Shown here: piece after piece, positions 47,745-58,669 of the stretch
Layout: the number at the start of each line of letters is the position of its first letter
Position numbering within the stretch: position 1 is the first letter of the stretch
Source: Novakomyces olei
Taxonomy: Eukaryota; Ascomycota; Novakomycetes; Novakomycetales; Novakomycetaceae
Assembly: GCA_016906335.1 (NCBI GenBank)
Contig: JADEYG010000003.1
Span: forward strand, 1,178,001 to 1,242,000
Direction: 5' to 3'
Length of the DNA: 64,000 bases
Program-made: the position numbers and the translations under genes
Notes under the pieces: generated by a model
What the model was told of the DNA's origin: nothing
Seen by the model: only the letters and a program-made list of their open reading frames with translations
Databases searched by the model: none

Positions 47745-48882
47745 CCTATCTTTTTGATTGATTGACGCGCCACGGCAATAAGAGCCAACAATAAACAGAA
47801 TCGTTTTGCTACACGGACGCGTTGTCTTCATTCACAACAATTCAGACTGGTTTCGGTCACGTGGCGGCTTTGACTATGGATCAAATGTACATACATAATG
47901 TACGTACATAATGGCTTCTACACTGTACTGTTGTTCATAGTTGTATGACTGCCGCCCTGGCAGCCTTACATTCCTTTTCATGCTGCACACTAGGCTGTGA
48001 GCTGATGGCATTACTAGTAAAGCCTGCCTAAGTGCATTAAAACCAATGACAAAAGCAGTCTAAGCAAACCAAACTGCTCAGCTGCATTTTGGTATAGATA
48101 TAGCCAATTTAATTCTGTAGTTCGGTCCTTGAAATGAATATTTTAGCCATGTATATTAATTACTTGACAATACATGAAACGCGTCAGGCTTTAAAGCTGT
48201 TTTCTATTCACTCATTTAATAAATTAATAAACTAGTTTTTCTTTATCGCAGCGCGTTTTACTTGTTATGAATACCCTGATACTGTACCATTACTTGTTCT
48301 ATTCGCCAAGATAGAATCGCGCTATTTCACATGCGCCCGATATACTTATCAATCTTGACAACGAAAACCCTGTCTCCAAAGATCTGGTCTGAACGGCGTC
48401 GATCCGCCGCAAGTGTATAGCCAAAGCAAAGCTCAACGGCAGATCTCTTTACGGGAAAGCAGTGTGCATTTTAAAGGAGCGTCAGCCAAAGAGTATTCAG
48501 ATCCGTTTGACTGTACCATCATTGCGCGTTAGTGCGAGAGCCAAAGCAGCGTTCTTGCCTTGTGGGTACTGTGGCAAGCAAAGTGTGGGGAAGACGTTGG
48601 CAGGACATAATAATTGGACGGTACGCGTAAACGCAAGCCGGCGAGCATCAAGAGGCGCGGGACGGATTCGGCAGTGGAGACTTGAGACGGCAAAAGGTTG
48701 TGGACTGACGCACAAAAGGGCTGTAGAGTTGTGGGAGACGCGTGACTCAGACTGAGAAACATTCTGCACAAAGATCTGCCAAAGGCTGTACATTGTGACT
48801 GTGCTTGCTTGTTTTGACAGCAGTTTTCGGTGCAAAGGACGGAGCCTGTAAAGGTACCTGTATAGGACAGAAACTACATAGG

Positions 48883-48957
48883 ACAGGTAACTGGCAAAGG
48901 ACAGAGCACTGGCAAAGGACAGAGCACTGGCAAAGGACAGGTAACTGGCAAAAGTGG
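48883..48957. repeat. 18-bp GGACAGAGCACTGGCAAA repeat
   Basis: Four near-perfect tandem copies with GGTAACTGGCAAA variants at both ends. Located upstream of PPS1. Confidence 0.88.
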
Positions 48958-49085
48958 GACTGCAATTGGAGAAGGGTGGAGTTGAAATAGTCGCTCCAGA
49001 CCGGCTGAGCAGATCTATCGAGCGCATCGCTCTCCTGCAAGTGCCTTGTATTTCTCAAAGCAGGTGCGTTTCCTCAGGCCTGCAG

Positions 49086-49265
49086 TTTTTTTTACAGTAT
49101 TGTTTTACAGTATTGTTCTACAGTATTGTTTTACAGTTCTGTTTTACAGTATTGTTCTAGAGTACTGTTTTACATTTTTGTTCTACAGTATTGTTTTGCA
49201 GTATTGTTCTACAGTATTGTTCTACAGTTCTGTTTTACAGTATTGTTTTACAGTTTTATTTTACA
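49086..49265. repeat. TTTTACAGTATTG 13-bp minisatellite
   Basis: About 13 copies of a 13-bp unit, TT(T/C)TACAGT(A/T)(T/C)TG, ending about 70 bp before the PPS1 start. The plus strand therefore holds many TACAG acceptor-like words. Confidence 0.92.
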
Positions 49266-49336
49266 ACGCTTTCCCTACAACAGAGGCAAAGAGACTATGA
49301 GAGCTCTGTAAGCAGCCCCTACACTATCTACATCCT

Positions 49337-51997
49337 GTGATGGGCCGCGACGTTCACGAATCGCAGCTGTGCACGTGCCCGGCCAAATGCGACTCTGCAA
49401 TTGACGAGGTAAAGCAGCCCTCTGTAGTTACGCGTGCGGACGAGGGAGCGCGTCAGCTCCCTTGTCCGTGCACTGCGGCCGACAGCGGGTGGGAGGGTAC
49501 ACCTAAATCAGTGGTAGAGTCTCTTCCCAGCTCGCTCGCAGACTCTGTACCAGGATCGCCCTTTTCGCATAGCCTTTTCTCTGTCGGCGACAGTGACAGC
49601 GACAGCGATGGAGCGGCAGTATGTTCGCCCTCTCCGCTTTCCTCTGTATCCCCTCCGCCTCATTCAACTGCCGCGAGTCTGGCAGAGGCGCCTGCAGTGC
49701 TACGGCCACGTGTAAAACTGTGCTCGAACCCGCCAGTGTACAGTGTAACAGCAGCCGAGTTCCACGAGGCTAAACATGAGGCGGCTATGCGGCCGCTGCC
49801 TAGAGGCAGCGACCTGTTCCCCTGGGCCCACGGCCTACTCTCTTCCAATTTTGCTCAGTGCGAGTACTTTGGAGCTCACCATAATCCCTCTGCCTTGCAG
49901 CCGCCGCTTGATTACGCAGGCAGCGTTCTGCTGGCAGTGCAAGTAGGCCCGACTGGCAGCAGCAGTAGTAATAGTAGTAGCAGCAGTTCTGCTTGCTCTG
50001 TCCGTATTATTGGAGCAGTGAACGCCAACGAAATCCTTCCCGATCCGCTGCAGAGACCTCTGCCATCGACTCCAGCAAAAGAGCAGACGCTCTTTCGTGA
50101 CCTGACTCCGCCACAGGGCATTAGTCTGCGCAATTTTCATATACAAACGAGCAAGTTTGCGCAGTTGAGTGATGTTGTCGTTTACTCTGCAGAGGATGTA
50201 GACAGTGACGAAGAGGGCAGTGAAAAAGGCAGTGAAAAAGGCAGTGAAAAAGGCAATGAAAAAGGCAGTGAAAATAAAAGCAGTGACAAAAAAAGCAGCA
50301 CCAAAAAAACCGGTGGACTGGGGAGATGTAGAGACAGTGTGCGGGCACAGTTACTGGCCACGGCCAAGCGTATAAGCGAGGCACAAGCAGCCTTTTACGA
50401 GACCCACAAGGACAGGCTGGCACGGCCTATGCGTACGTTTATCCTTGCCTGCTCTCTGGCAGAGTACCGTGACGAGTTCCCTGAGGATACACAGGTGGTA
50501 GCAAGTGCCTCTGCCGCACTTGCCGCCTCTTCTTTTACATCTCCAATTGCCCTTGCAACTCAGTCCTCACTGCCTCTGCCGCCTCGGCCGGGCGAGCGGG
50601 GCAGGCAGCTGCCGTTTGCCTACACCGAGTGCCGGGAGATGAGGGAGAACACAAAGTGCTCTCTCATAGCCAACAATGTTCTGCTCGGCAATGAGAGCGA
50701 TGCTGCTGAAGGCGTTAGGACTCGTATGTTTGACGTGGGCGTTTGGTGTGTAGGACCAGAGCACAGGTCCTGTTTTCCCAGGGCGAGTGCCCTGAGGAGG
50801 GTGGCTTTTGCTCTGGAGAGGGGCCGAGTGCCAGTGACGCTGGTTGTGCCTGCCCCATCTGCTCTGGCAGCAGAGGCATTCGCTTCTCTGCCAGAGGCAT
50901 TTTCTTCTCTGCCAGAGGCACTTTCTCCTCTGGCAGAGAGCATTGTAGCCCTCTGCCGGTTCATCTACGGAGTAAGCAACGGGTGCCTCCACGATCCGGC
51001 TCAGAGTCGGGTAGTGGGAGCCCGAGCGCCAACTGCCTCTCACCGAGTCCTCCTGTACTGTGCGGACGGGTACTCTGAAACCTCCTTCTTTGCCCTGTGC
51101 TATCTCGTCTACGCTGGCGGCTGGCGGCTGGACGAGGCCTGGCTCAGGCTGCACTCGCACTTGAACCGTGCCTTTTACACCAGCTCAGTGGACAAACGGG
51201 CCCTTGTCGCTGTTGAACCTGCTCTGCTGTTTGCCGGTGCTCTGCACAGATGCAATGGGGACAGGTCTACTGCAGAGATTATGGCCAAAACTGCTCTTTT
51301 ACGTGACCTCTCCCCTTGGTTCGATACTGCTCCAGAGTCCTGTACGTTTGACGGGACACTGCCGAGTCGGATAACACCGACACTCTACTTGGGCAATCTG
51401 ACTCATGCGTCTAACCCACAACTGCTCATTGCTCTCGGCATTACGCACGTGCTCAGTGTCGGCCAGAATGCTCCTCCTTCTGCCTTTCATGGCCGTGAGC
51501 TGAAGCATTTGTTTGTGGACAGAGTACAGGATGACGGAGTCGATTCTCTGCTGCCAATCCTGGACGAGTGCTTTGCTTTTATAGACGCTGCTGAGGCACA
51601 GAGTGGGGGCCGAGTGCTCGTCCACTGCCGAGTGGGGGTCTCCCGCTCAGCCAGTGTCTGCATTGCCCATCTTATGCGGACACGTAATATGTGTGTCGCC
51701 GCTGCTTACCTCCACGTCCGTGCTCGACGGCTCAATATCATCATTCAGCCAAACCTGAGGTTCATGTACGATCTGCTGGTCTACGAGGAACAGCTGGCCG
51801 CTCGGGCTTTGAAACGGAACCGTGACCGGCGCCGGTCTAGCGCTAGTTCTGCCGTTTTGGCCGGTAAAAGGGATGGCGATGATGGCGATGACGATGATGA
51901 TGATGCTGGCTGGGAAGATGAACGGGCACTCGCCCTGCGCAACATTGAATGGCCTCATTTGTGCCGTGAAATTGCTGCTCTTAATCGGTTCCAGTAA
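49337..51997 (+). CDS. PPS1: Dual-specificity protein phosphatase Pps1-like
   Basis: Large dual-specificity phosphatase of the fungal Pps1 type, linked in yeast to S-phase control. Intronless, 886 aa (yeast 807). The catalytic domain is at about residues 690-840: the HCRVGVSRSASV P-loop has the Cys and Arg, with NIIIQPNLRFMYDLL after it. A second, degenerate phosphatase-like unit at about 570-600 reads LYCADGYSETSFFALCYL, where the P-loop Arg is Glu; it looks catalytically dead, perhaps typical of the family. The N-terminal 350 residues are Ser/Pro/Ala-rich with a poly-Ser patch and GSEKGSEK repeats. An acidic run (DDDDDDAGW) lies near the end. Base composition is GC-richer than the flanks. 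Confidence 0.9.
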   Translation: MMGRDVHESQLCTCPAKCDSAIDEVKQPSVVTRADEGARQLPCPCTAADSGWEGTPKSVVESLPSSLADSVPGSPFSHSLFSVGDSDSDSDGAAVCSPSPLSSVSPPPHSTAASLAEAPAVLRPRVKLCSNPPVYSVTAAEFHEAKHEAAMRPLPRGSDLFPWAHGLLSSNFAQCEYFGAHHNPSALQPPLDYAGSVLLAVQVGPTGSSSSNSSSSSSACSVRIIGAVNANEILPDPLQRPLPSTPAKEQTLFRDLTPPQGISLRNFHIQTSKFAQLSDVVVYSAEDVDSDEEGSEKGSEKGSEKGNEKGSENKSSDKKSSTKKTGGLGRCRDSVRAQLLATAKRISEAQAAFYETHKDRLARPMRTFILACSLAEYRDEFPEDTQVVASASAALAASSFTSPIALATQSSLPLPPRPGERGRQLPFAYTECREMRENTKCSLIANNVLLGNESDAAEGVRTRMFDVGVWCVGPEHRSCFPRASALRRVAFALERGRVPVTLVVPAPSALAAEAFASLPEAFSSLPEALSPLAESIVALCRFIYGVSNGCLHDPAQSRVVGARAPTASHRVLLYCADGYSETSFFALCYLVYAGGWRLDEAWLRLHSHLNRAFYTSSVDKRALVAVEPALLFAGALHRCNGDRSTAEIMAKTALLRDLSPWFDTAPESCTFDGTLPSRITPTLYLGNLTHASNPQLLIALGITHVLSVGQNAPPSAFHGRELKHLFVDRVQDDGVDSLLPILDECFAFIDAAEAQSGGRVLVHCRVGVSRSASVCIAHLMRTRNMCVAAAYLHVRARRLNIIIQPNLRFMYDLLVYEEQLAARALKRNRDRRRSSASSAVLAGKRDGDDGDDDDDDAGWEDERALALRNIEWPHLCREIAALNRFQ

Positions 51998-52879
51998 CTT
52001 GTTGATGGGCAGTCTGTTGTGCAGAGCCAGCGTCTGTGCACGTTTGGTCTTTTATACAGATTGCCCAAGTGTCCTGTCTGCGTCTGTTGAGGATTTGACT
52101 GTTGTCTCGCTTAACCGGGTTCTGTGGTTGAGGGCGTTGGTTGGATTTAGTTGGTTTAGTTGGTTTAGTTGGTTTAGTTGGTTTAGTGGGTTTAATTTAG
52201 TTTGGTTTAGTTTGGTTTTGTTTGGTTGGATTTAGTTTGGTTTGATTTCGTCTGATTTCGTTTGATTTGTTTCTGCATATTCGTGTATGGTTTTCTGCAT
52301 TTATAGGCTCTGGTTGCGGGATGTTTTTGAGCCCTGTTGCTCTGCAGGGAGTGGAAGGAGTTTTCGTTTGTGAGGGCTTATCGTCTTTGTAAAGCACCCT
52401 GACCTGCTTCTCGGGGATCGTGTAGTAGCAGGGTGTATGTGTGGGTTGGGTTGGGTTTGTTTGCGTTCTTTTTTTATGTTCTTTTTTTACGTTTTTTTTT
52501 TAACGGATTCAGTCTATTTTGGATCATCTACATGGTCTGTCATGGTAGCATGGCTTTACGACGAATCGTTGGTCCGTAGAGCTTGACAAGTACCGTTTTG
52601 AATAAATTCAAAATCTAGATTAAACACCAACCCTGTAGCGATGCAAATGTACTGCGACTAGTAGCTTTCTTGCTGCCCTCAATTTACCAGTATAGGCACA
52701 CAAACCCAAATTCTCAGTGTGTCATCGCGTGTATCACCAAACACAATAAAAAAAAGACAAAAAGACAAAAGGAAAAAAGGAAAAAAAAAAACAAATAATT
52801 CAAACAAATAAAACAGTTTAAAATGCGGAGAAGCCAAAAAGCCAGGCCCAGCCCAATGTACCCCAAATAATTTTTCCGT
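51998..52879. other. PPS1 / SEC9 convergent 3' region with GGTTTAGTT repeats
   Basis: About 880 bp. A TTTAGTTGG-type array (52136-52262) and T-rich, then A-rich runs (52470-52500, 52745-52795). No gene seen. Confidence 0.55.
52136..52262. repeat. GGTTTAGTT short repeat
   Basis: Tandem 9-bp units GGTTTAGTT with a diverged right half (TTTGGTTTGATTTCG type). Lies 140 bp downstream of the PPS1 stop. Confidence 0.88.
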
Positions 52880-53680
52880 CTACTTTATGCGATTAATCCG
52901 CTGAGTGTTCATGTACATGTTTGTGTCGAGAACATCGCTCTTGTCCTGCAGATCATCGAGCTTATTATTTTGGTGGTCCACTTCGACGTTGGCAGCACGA
53001 GCAAGGCCGTTCAGGCGGCCAGCAGCGTGGCCGAGCAGATCCAAGTTCTTATCCAGCTGCTTCTCCATAGCATCGTCCTCCTCGTCAGGCTCGAACTGGT
53101 ACTTTGCTCGCTCCATAACCGACGCCTGTTGGGCAGCTGCTTCCTGGCTCTTTTTGCCACGGTTCCAGGGAGCCGATTTCCTCGGTTGCAGGGCCTCGTC
53201 TACCCGTCGCTGTGACGAGTAGGCGTACTGCCTATTCGCATCTAGCTGTGTGCGCTCCTGCTCGTGTCTGGCTCTGATCCGCTGCTCCTCCTCCTCTGCC
53301 CGCTTCTTCTTGCCCCATGGCTTGTTAATACTAATGGCAAACATTGATCTGTTGAGCTGTTTCAGCTCACGCGCTTTATCCTCCGCTCGACGCGTATTAA
53401 TTGCCGCCATTTCAATGTGCCGTTCAGTGTTCGCCAGCTGATCAGACTGCTGCCCAAGCTGCAGCAGAGTCGCCCGACCCGTTTCCTCTGCCTCTGCGGC
53501 CACGCGTAACGCGTTCTCCGTCGACGCTAAGGATTCTTGCTTTGTAAATTTGATCTGCTGTTTGATCCCTTCGACTTCTTCGTCTTCCTGCTCTGCAGTC
53601 AGCTGGTACCGATCCTCAAACGAAGGCTGCGCCCTTAACTGATCGTGATCACGCTCTTCTTCTTCTTGCAAAGCCACCAA

Positions 53681-53713
<33 letters not shown>

Positions 53714-53824
53714 CTGCTCGTCATAGTCATAGTCATAGCCTTCATCAAAAGCAGCGCCAGAGCTGAAATTGCCTGCGTACTTGTCTGACGCGGCAGTCGA
53801 CTGTGATGAACGGGAACGAAACAT
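52880..53824 (-). CDS. SEC9: SNAP-25-type t-SNARE Sec9
   Basis: Q-SNARE that pairs with Sso1/2 and Snc1/2 for exocytic fusion at the plasma membrane. Intronless; the ATG at 53824 gives 314 aa. The open frame continues upstream to 53920 but that part has no similarity. Two SNARE helices are visible: residues about 95-160 (KQQIKFTKQESLASTENAL, the LLQLGQQSDQL layer) and 250-312 (QLDKNLDLLGHAAGRLNGLA, then EVDHQNNKLDDL with the zero-layer Gln). The C-terminus ends in QRINRIK as in Sec9/SNAP-25. The N-terminus has a poly-Gln run (CTG repeat at about 53685-53710). No membrane anchor or Cys cluster, as in yeast Sec9. Confidence 0.92.
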
Positions 53825-54570
53825 TGTGAATTGCTCACTGTCTTTCAAGGTGCAGTTTGTATAGATTAATCCACGACATTTAAGCGGAGAATAATACGTG
53901 ATAATATTACAATAATTCAAACAATAATTAATTATTGCAGAATAAACTGTGGCAATATTATAATTACTATTTATTGCAGAATAAATGTGGTAATATTATT
54001 ATAATAATTATTTATAGCAGAATAAATTGTGGTAATAACTATTACCATAATTAATTATTGCAGAATAAATTGTAATAATTATTATTGCCATAATTAATTG
54101 TTGCAGAATAAACTGTGGTAATAACTACTACAATAAATAATTATGGCTGAATTATCACAATTATTATTTATTGCTTAATAAATTGTAATAATAATTTACT
54201 ACAATTTAATTGCTACGGCACGTTCTCTTACTTGGCGCATAAAAGTATACAGTTTGACCGTGGATTACATACAATGGCAAAGTATGCTTCCGCGCGACTA
54301 CGTATTGCTTTAATATGACTATTTAAACAATTAAAGAAGCACTCCCAAAACACGCACGGCGGTACGACAATTTGCCCCTAAACGGCGGCAAACCTCTGTA
54401 GTATTTCGGGTTGCGTTGCCCCTTTACCCCAAATCTTGCATCCTTGTTCCCGTTCATACTGTGATTTTTTTGGCAAAACTTGGTCGTCGAGAACCTTTAT
54501 CCGAGAGGCAGGTGGAAGCAGCAGTTTAAAGAAGCATATATAATACACTATCTAAAAGGCACACCGATCT
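53825..54570. other. Divergent intergenic region between SEC9 and PP2A with a degenerate minisatellite
   Basis: 745 bp. A 300-bp block (53915-54205) is made of diverged copies of a TTGCAGAATAAA...GTGGTAATA unit; the rest is promoter-like, GC-richer DNA. No gene. Confidence 0.55.
53915..54205. repeat. Degenerate 50-60 bp minisatellite, palindrome-rich
   Basis: Five or six diverged copies of a unit with TTGCAGAATAAAT, GTGGTAATA and ATAATTAATTATTG. The AT-rich inverted halves (TAATTAATTA) could form cruciform hairpins. Confidence 0.78.
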
Positions 54571-55927
54571 ATGGAGGACGTTCGCATGACCGACCCTGCT
54601 CGTTCTCCTTCCGAAACTGATATCGGTTTGGCGCCTGCGGCCATGTCTGATTCGTCGCGCAACGATGTAAGGGTTCCGCCTCGAGGAGATTTGCTTTTTA
54701 ATCTCTATTTTAATTTCTCTTTTATTGCTCATTGACGGTGGTTTGGTGCTGACAGTCTATGACGCAACGGCGCCATTGGTGCCGTTGCTCTTCTTACGTT
54801 TTAGGTCGAAGGCTGGATTGAATCACTGATGCAGTGCAAACAGCTCTCAGAGGCCGATGTTGAGCGGCTATGTGACAAGGTATGTTTTACGTTTATTGCT
54901 CTGTTTATTAACAATTTTTCAGGCCAGGGAAATTCTGGCTCAGGAAGCCAATGTGCAGCCTGTCCGCTGCCCCGTTACAGTGTGCGGAGACATCCACGGC
55001 CAATTTCATGACTTGATGGAGCTCTTCAAAATTGGAGGTAACTCGCCCGACACCAACTACCTCTTTATGGGCGACTATGTAGATCGAGGCTATTACTCGG
55101 TGGAGACGGTCACCCTACTGGTCGCTCTCAAGATCCGTTATCGTGAGCGTATCACGATCCTACGAGGTAATCATGAATCTAGACAGATTACACAGGTGTA
55201 CGGCTTTTACGATGAGTGCCTGAGAAAGTACGGCAATCCCAACGTGTGGAAGATGTTTACAGATCTTTTCGACTATCTGCCTCTCACTGCTCTCATAGAA
55301 GACCAGATATTTTGTTTGCACGGAGGCCTTTCTCCCAGTATTGATACTTTGGACCATATTCGCTGTATCGACCGTATCCAGGAAGTTCCTCACGAAGGCC
55401 CTATGTGCGATTTGCTGTGGTCCGATCCAGATGATCGCTGCGGTTGGGGGATTTCGCCTCGCGGTGCAGGATACACTTTTGGACAAGATATCTCAGAGGC
55501 CTTTAATCATACAAACGGACTGAGTCTGGTTGCGCGGGCACACCAGCTGGTCATGGAGGGCTATAATTGGTCACAAGAGCGTCAAGTCGTGACTATATTC
55601 AGTGCACCCAACTATTGTTATCGCTGTGGTAACCAGGCGGCAATTATGGAGATTGATGAGCATATGAAATACACATTTCTCCAATTTGATCCGGCTCCAC
55701 GTGCTGGTGAGCCGCAAGTGAGCAGGAGGACTCCAGGTAAGCTAAACCGATAGAAACATGAAAATAAAAAGAGTTCAAGGGAGAATGACAAAAGAAACGA
55801 AATCAGCAATACGATTACATGTATAAAGATGAAAACAAGGACAAGGGCTTGAAAAAGAGCAAAAGAATAAGGAGAAAGGAAACCTGAAATCGAAACGATA
55901 CTAACGGAAACAGATTACTTTTTGTAG
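54571..55927 (+). CDS. Protein phosphatase 2A catalytic subunit
   Basis: PP2A catalytic subunit, broad Ser/Thr phosphatase bound to scaffold and B-type regulatory subunits. Exons 54571-54666, 54805-54879, 54923-55736 and 55914-55927 give 332 aa. Metal-site motifs are [43 protein letters not shown], the PP2A-type [14 protein letters not shown] (a C replaces the usual G) and [11 protein letters not shown]. The last exon is 14 nt: it turns TP into TPDYFL, the universal PP2A C-terminus whose Leu is methylated. Without that splice the protein would end GKLNR. The branch site TACTAAC lies 12 nt before the acceptor. Exon 1 adds a 32-aa extension, shorter than in yeast Pph21. Confidence 0.95.
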
Positions 55928-56217
55928 ATATAAAGCAGCAAGTATGCACAATGGAACTAATACACGCATTTTTAAAACCATATCAATTATTACGCACAAA
56001 TGAGAATAGTGTCTGTTTAAAAGCCGGTTTGCTAGTTATTGCAGGCAGCGCGCGTATTAGGTGAAGGATGAAAAAGGGCCAAATCAATATGAATTTCAGT
56101 ACTAATACTATTCAATGTCTATTCTAAATTAAAAGTCTATTCTAAATTAAAAGTCTATTTTAAATTAAAAGTCTATTCTAAATGGTATCTTGGCTTGTCC
56201 TTGGATCGTTTGCTTTC
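55928..56217. other. Short 3' region after PP2A with AAATTAAAAGTCTATTCT copies
   Basis: 290 bp. Contains four tandem copies of an 18-bp unit, AAATTAAAAGTCTATTCT (56112-56185). No gene. Confidence 0.6.
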
Positions 56218-56676
56218 TCATTTGTAGATATTGCTTAAAAGACCACACATTGTATGCTCACAGGAAGGTTTGATCAGCTTGATTGCAATCGCCAGAGACG
56301 CGCTACCACAAATTCCTTTGTAGAACCATTTATAAAATTTTGCTTTCCTTTTACCGCCTTCTAGACTCACCAAGCTTCCGTCGGATTTGCCTTGAATTCC
56401 AGGTAGTCGTCTATTTTGAAGTACGACAGCTCTGTTTCGTTCTCTGATAGATTAGATACAGAAATGCTGTCAAAATCATAATTACCAATCCCGACTCGGC
56501 TAAGCGTTTCAGCATCGTCAGTCAAAATCCAATCGTCATCGTGGTCAAGATTCACAGCCAGATTAACCGTCTATTTATGTTAGTACTCAGGCAAAATTCT
56601 GAACAACTCTAGACCAAAGTATGCCAAAGAGAATTAAATGAAAGCGAATTATTATTAAATTCACCAAAAAATTCAT
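56218..56676 (-). CDS. Small protein of unknown function with an ultrashort intron
   Basis: Not recognised. Three exons fit in frame: 56665-56676, 56371-56570 and 56218-56347, giving 113 aa. The middle exon is acidic (NLDHDDDWILTDDAETLSRV, then NETELSYFKIDDYLEF) and the last is basic and hydrophobic (KAKFYKWFYKGICGSASLAI, AIKLIKP), so a membrane-associated tail is possible. The first splice site has a TACTAAC branch box. The second intron (56348-56370) would be only 23 bp. Without it the frame stops directly after TEAW, leaving the C-terminal frame orphaned. Confidence 0.45.
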
Positions 56677-56921
56677 AAATGAAGGAAATTTTGTTGAAGC
56701 TCCAACCTTTGAAAGATGCGCTTTAGTGTATATTTTAAGGGTATCTCATTTGTCAGCACACAATGTCACCATTGCACCACGTCGTACCATATTCAACATT
56801 GCGGAAAGGCTTAAAAGCCGAATCAGTGGCGATAGCTGTATTATTAGCAAACATAACGCTTGAACTCACTATTATTTAGCTGCTCCTTTAAAGCACCGAC
56901 CGTAGTTTTCTCCAAGTCGAG

Positions 56922-57056
56922 ATGGTGCAGGATAAGGTACTTTATCGAACGATAGTGGAAATTTTTAATAACGCGAACGCTTATAACGGCATCCGTTTCT
57001 ACCGAGTCAATGTGGCGACCAAAATGTTTGCTTACGAGGCCGTGCGTGAGATGTGA
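56922..57056 (+). CDS. Short ORF of unknown function
   Basis: 44 aa starting MVQDKVLYRTIVEIFNNANA and continuing YNGIRFYRVNVATKMFAYEA. The composition looks coding and resembles a small mitochondrial-complex subunit in style, but I cannot name it. A splice at 57053 would join a downstream exon after 57125 that gives a stop at once. An upstream frame MSPLHHVVPYSTLRKGLKAE (from about 56763) could be its first exon, or a separate short frame. Confidence 0.3.
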   Translation: MVQDKVLYRTIVEIFNNANAYNGIRFYRVNVATKMFAYEAVREM

Positions 57057-57736
<680 letters not shown>

Positions 57737-58402
57737 CTAGCCAATGACAAGCTTGTCCGATTCCGGGAAATTGTACTCTGGGATTTCGAGGTTGAGCGGA
57801 GCAGGGCCCTTGCGGATACGGCCAGAGATATCATAATGCGATCCGTGGCACGGGCAAAACCATCCGCCGTAGTCTCCAGCCTCACCGATGGGTACGCAAC
57901 CCAAGTGGGTGCAAACGCCCAGCATAACAAGCCACTGTGGATCTTTGACCCGGTCAGAATCGGGTTGTGGGTCCCTCAGCGTATGGTAATCAATTTCATT
58001 GGCCTCCTCAATTTCGGCTTCGGTACGGTGGCGGATGAACACGGGCTTTCCGCGCCATTTAATAACGACGTTCTTTCCAAGCGGAATAGATCCCAGATCG
58101 ACCTCAACTTTAGCCAAAGCAAGAACGTCCTGAGAAGCACTTAGGGATGCCACAAAATCCGTGACTGTAGACTGTGCTCCGGCGGCCGCTAAAGCACCGA
58201 GAGATCCCACCATGAAATAGTTGAAGGATCGTGTGGAGTCCGGAGTCGATTTTTCCGATTTTTGGTACTTGCTAAAGTCCGGAATAGCGTCAGTGTTGAC
58301 AGTACGCAGAGACCGAGCGGACGCAATGCGGCCGCTGCATCGTGCTGCACGCAGCGCAGAGCGGGCAATCATTTCCGATGAACGTTTGCCGCCTTTTTTC
58401 AA
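57737..58402 (-). CDS. RIP1: Rieske iron-sulfur subunit of cytochrome bc1
   Basis: Transfers electrons from ubiquinol to cytochrome c1 in mitochondrial complex III. Intronless; 221 aa from 58402, or 211 aa from the second ATG at 58372. The latter gives a clean presequence (MIARSALRAARCSGRIASAR) and is more likely. The matrix/membrane part holds one helix (FNYFMVGSLGALAAAGA) and the flexible hinge. The 2Fe-2S ligands are CTHLGCVP and CPCHGSHYD, with the disulfide cysteines at their usual places. The C-terminus LEIPEYNF is conserved. Length is normal. Confidence 0.97.
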   Translation of the reverse strand: MKKGGKRSSEMIARSALRAARCSGRIASARSLRTVNTDAIPDFSKYQKSEKSTPDSTRSFNYFMVGSLGALAAAGAQSTVTDFVASLSASQDVLALAKVEVDLGSIPLGKNVVIKWRGKPVFIRHRTEAEIEEANEIDYHTLRDPQPDSDRVKDPQWLVMLGVCTHLGCVPIGEAGDYGGWFCPCHGSHYDISGRIRKGPAPLNLEIPEYNFPESDKLVIG

Positions 58403-58629
58403 GGGATTTGCTCAACGTCGGATGGATACGGCTCTCGTTTTTGTTTTCTCGAGTACTCGTTTCCCTGCGTGGCTATTGGTTAAGGCTAAAAGTAAGCAGT
58501 ACTGCAGTAGTATAGCTTGAAATTTAGTAAAGTAAACGGCTTACAGAGCCATAATAAACGTACCGGTAATGATAAAATACTATAAAGCGCGTGAGTGTTT
58601 TAGAAATTTATAAAAAAAAAATATTAAAA

Positions 58630-58669
<40 letters not shown>

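Larger units (their letters stand above)
47745..49336. other. 1.6 kb region without a recognisable gene, two minisatellites
   Basis: Between the DPB3-like gene and PPS1. A 97-aa Arg-rich frame at 48462-48755 is the only sizeable one and has no recognisable domain. The right end holds an 18-bp GGACAGAGCACTGGCAAA repeat (48883-48957) and a TTTTACAGTATTG repeat (49086-49265). It probably contains the PPS1 promoter and a long leader. Confidence 0.5.

Noticed and set aside
48462-48755. 97-aa Arg-rich open frame upstream of PPS1
   Set aside because: No recognisable domain, no splice partners. Probably leader or non-coding DNA, though not fully excluded.
53825-53920. N-terminal extension of Sec9 from the upstream start
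   Set aside because: The extra 32 residues resemble translated AT-rich leader; the ATG at 53824 fits Sec9 better.
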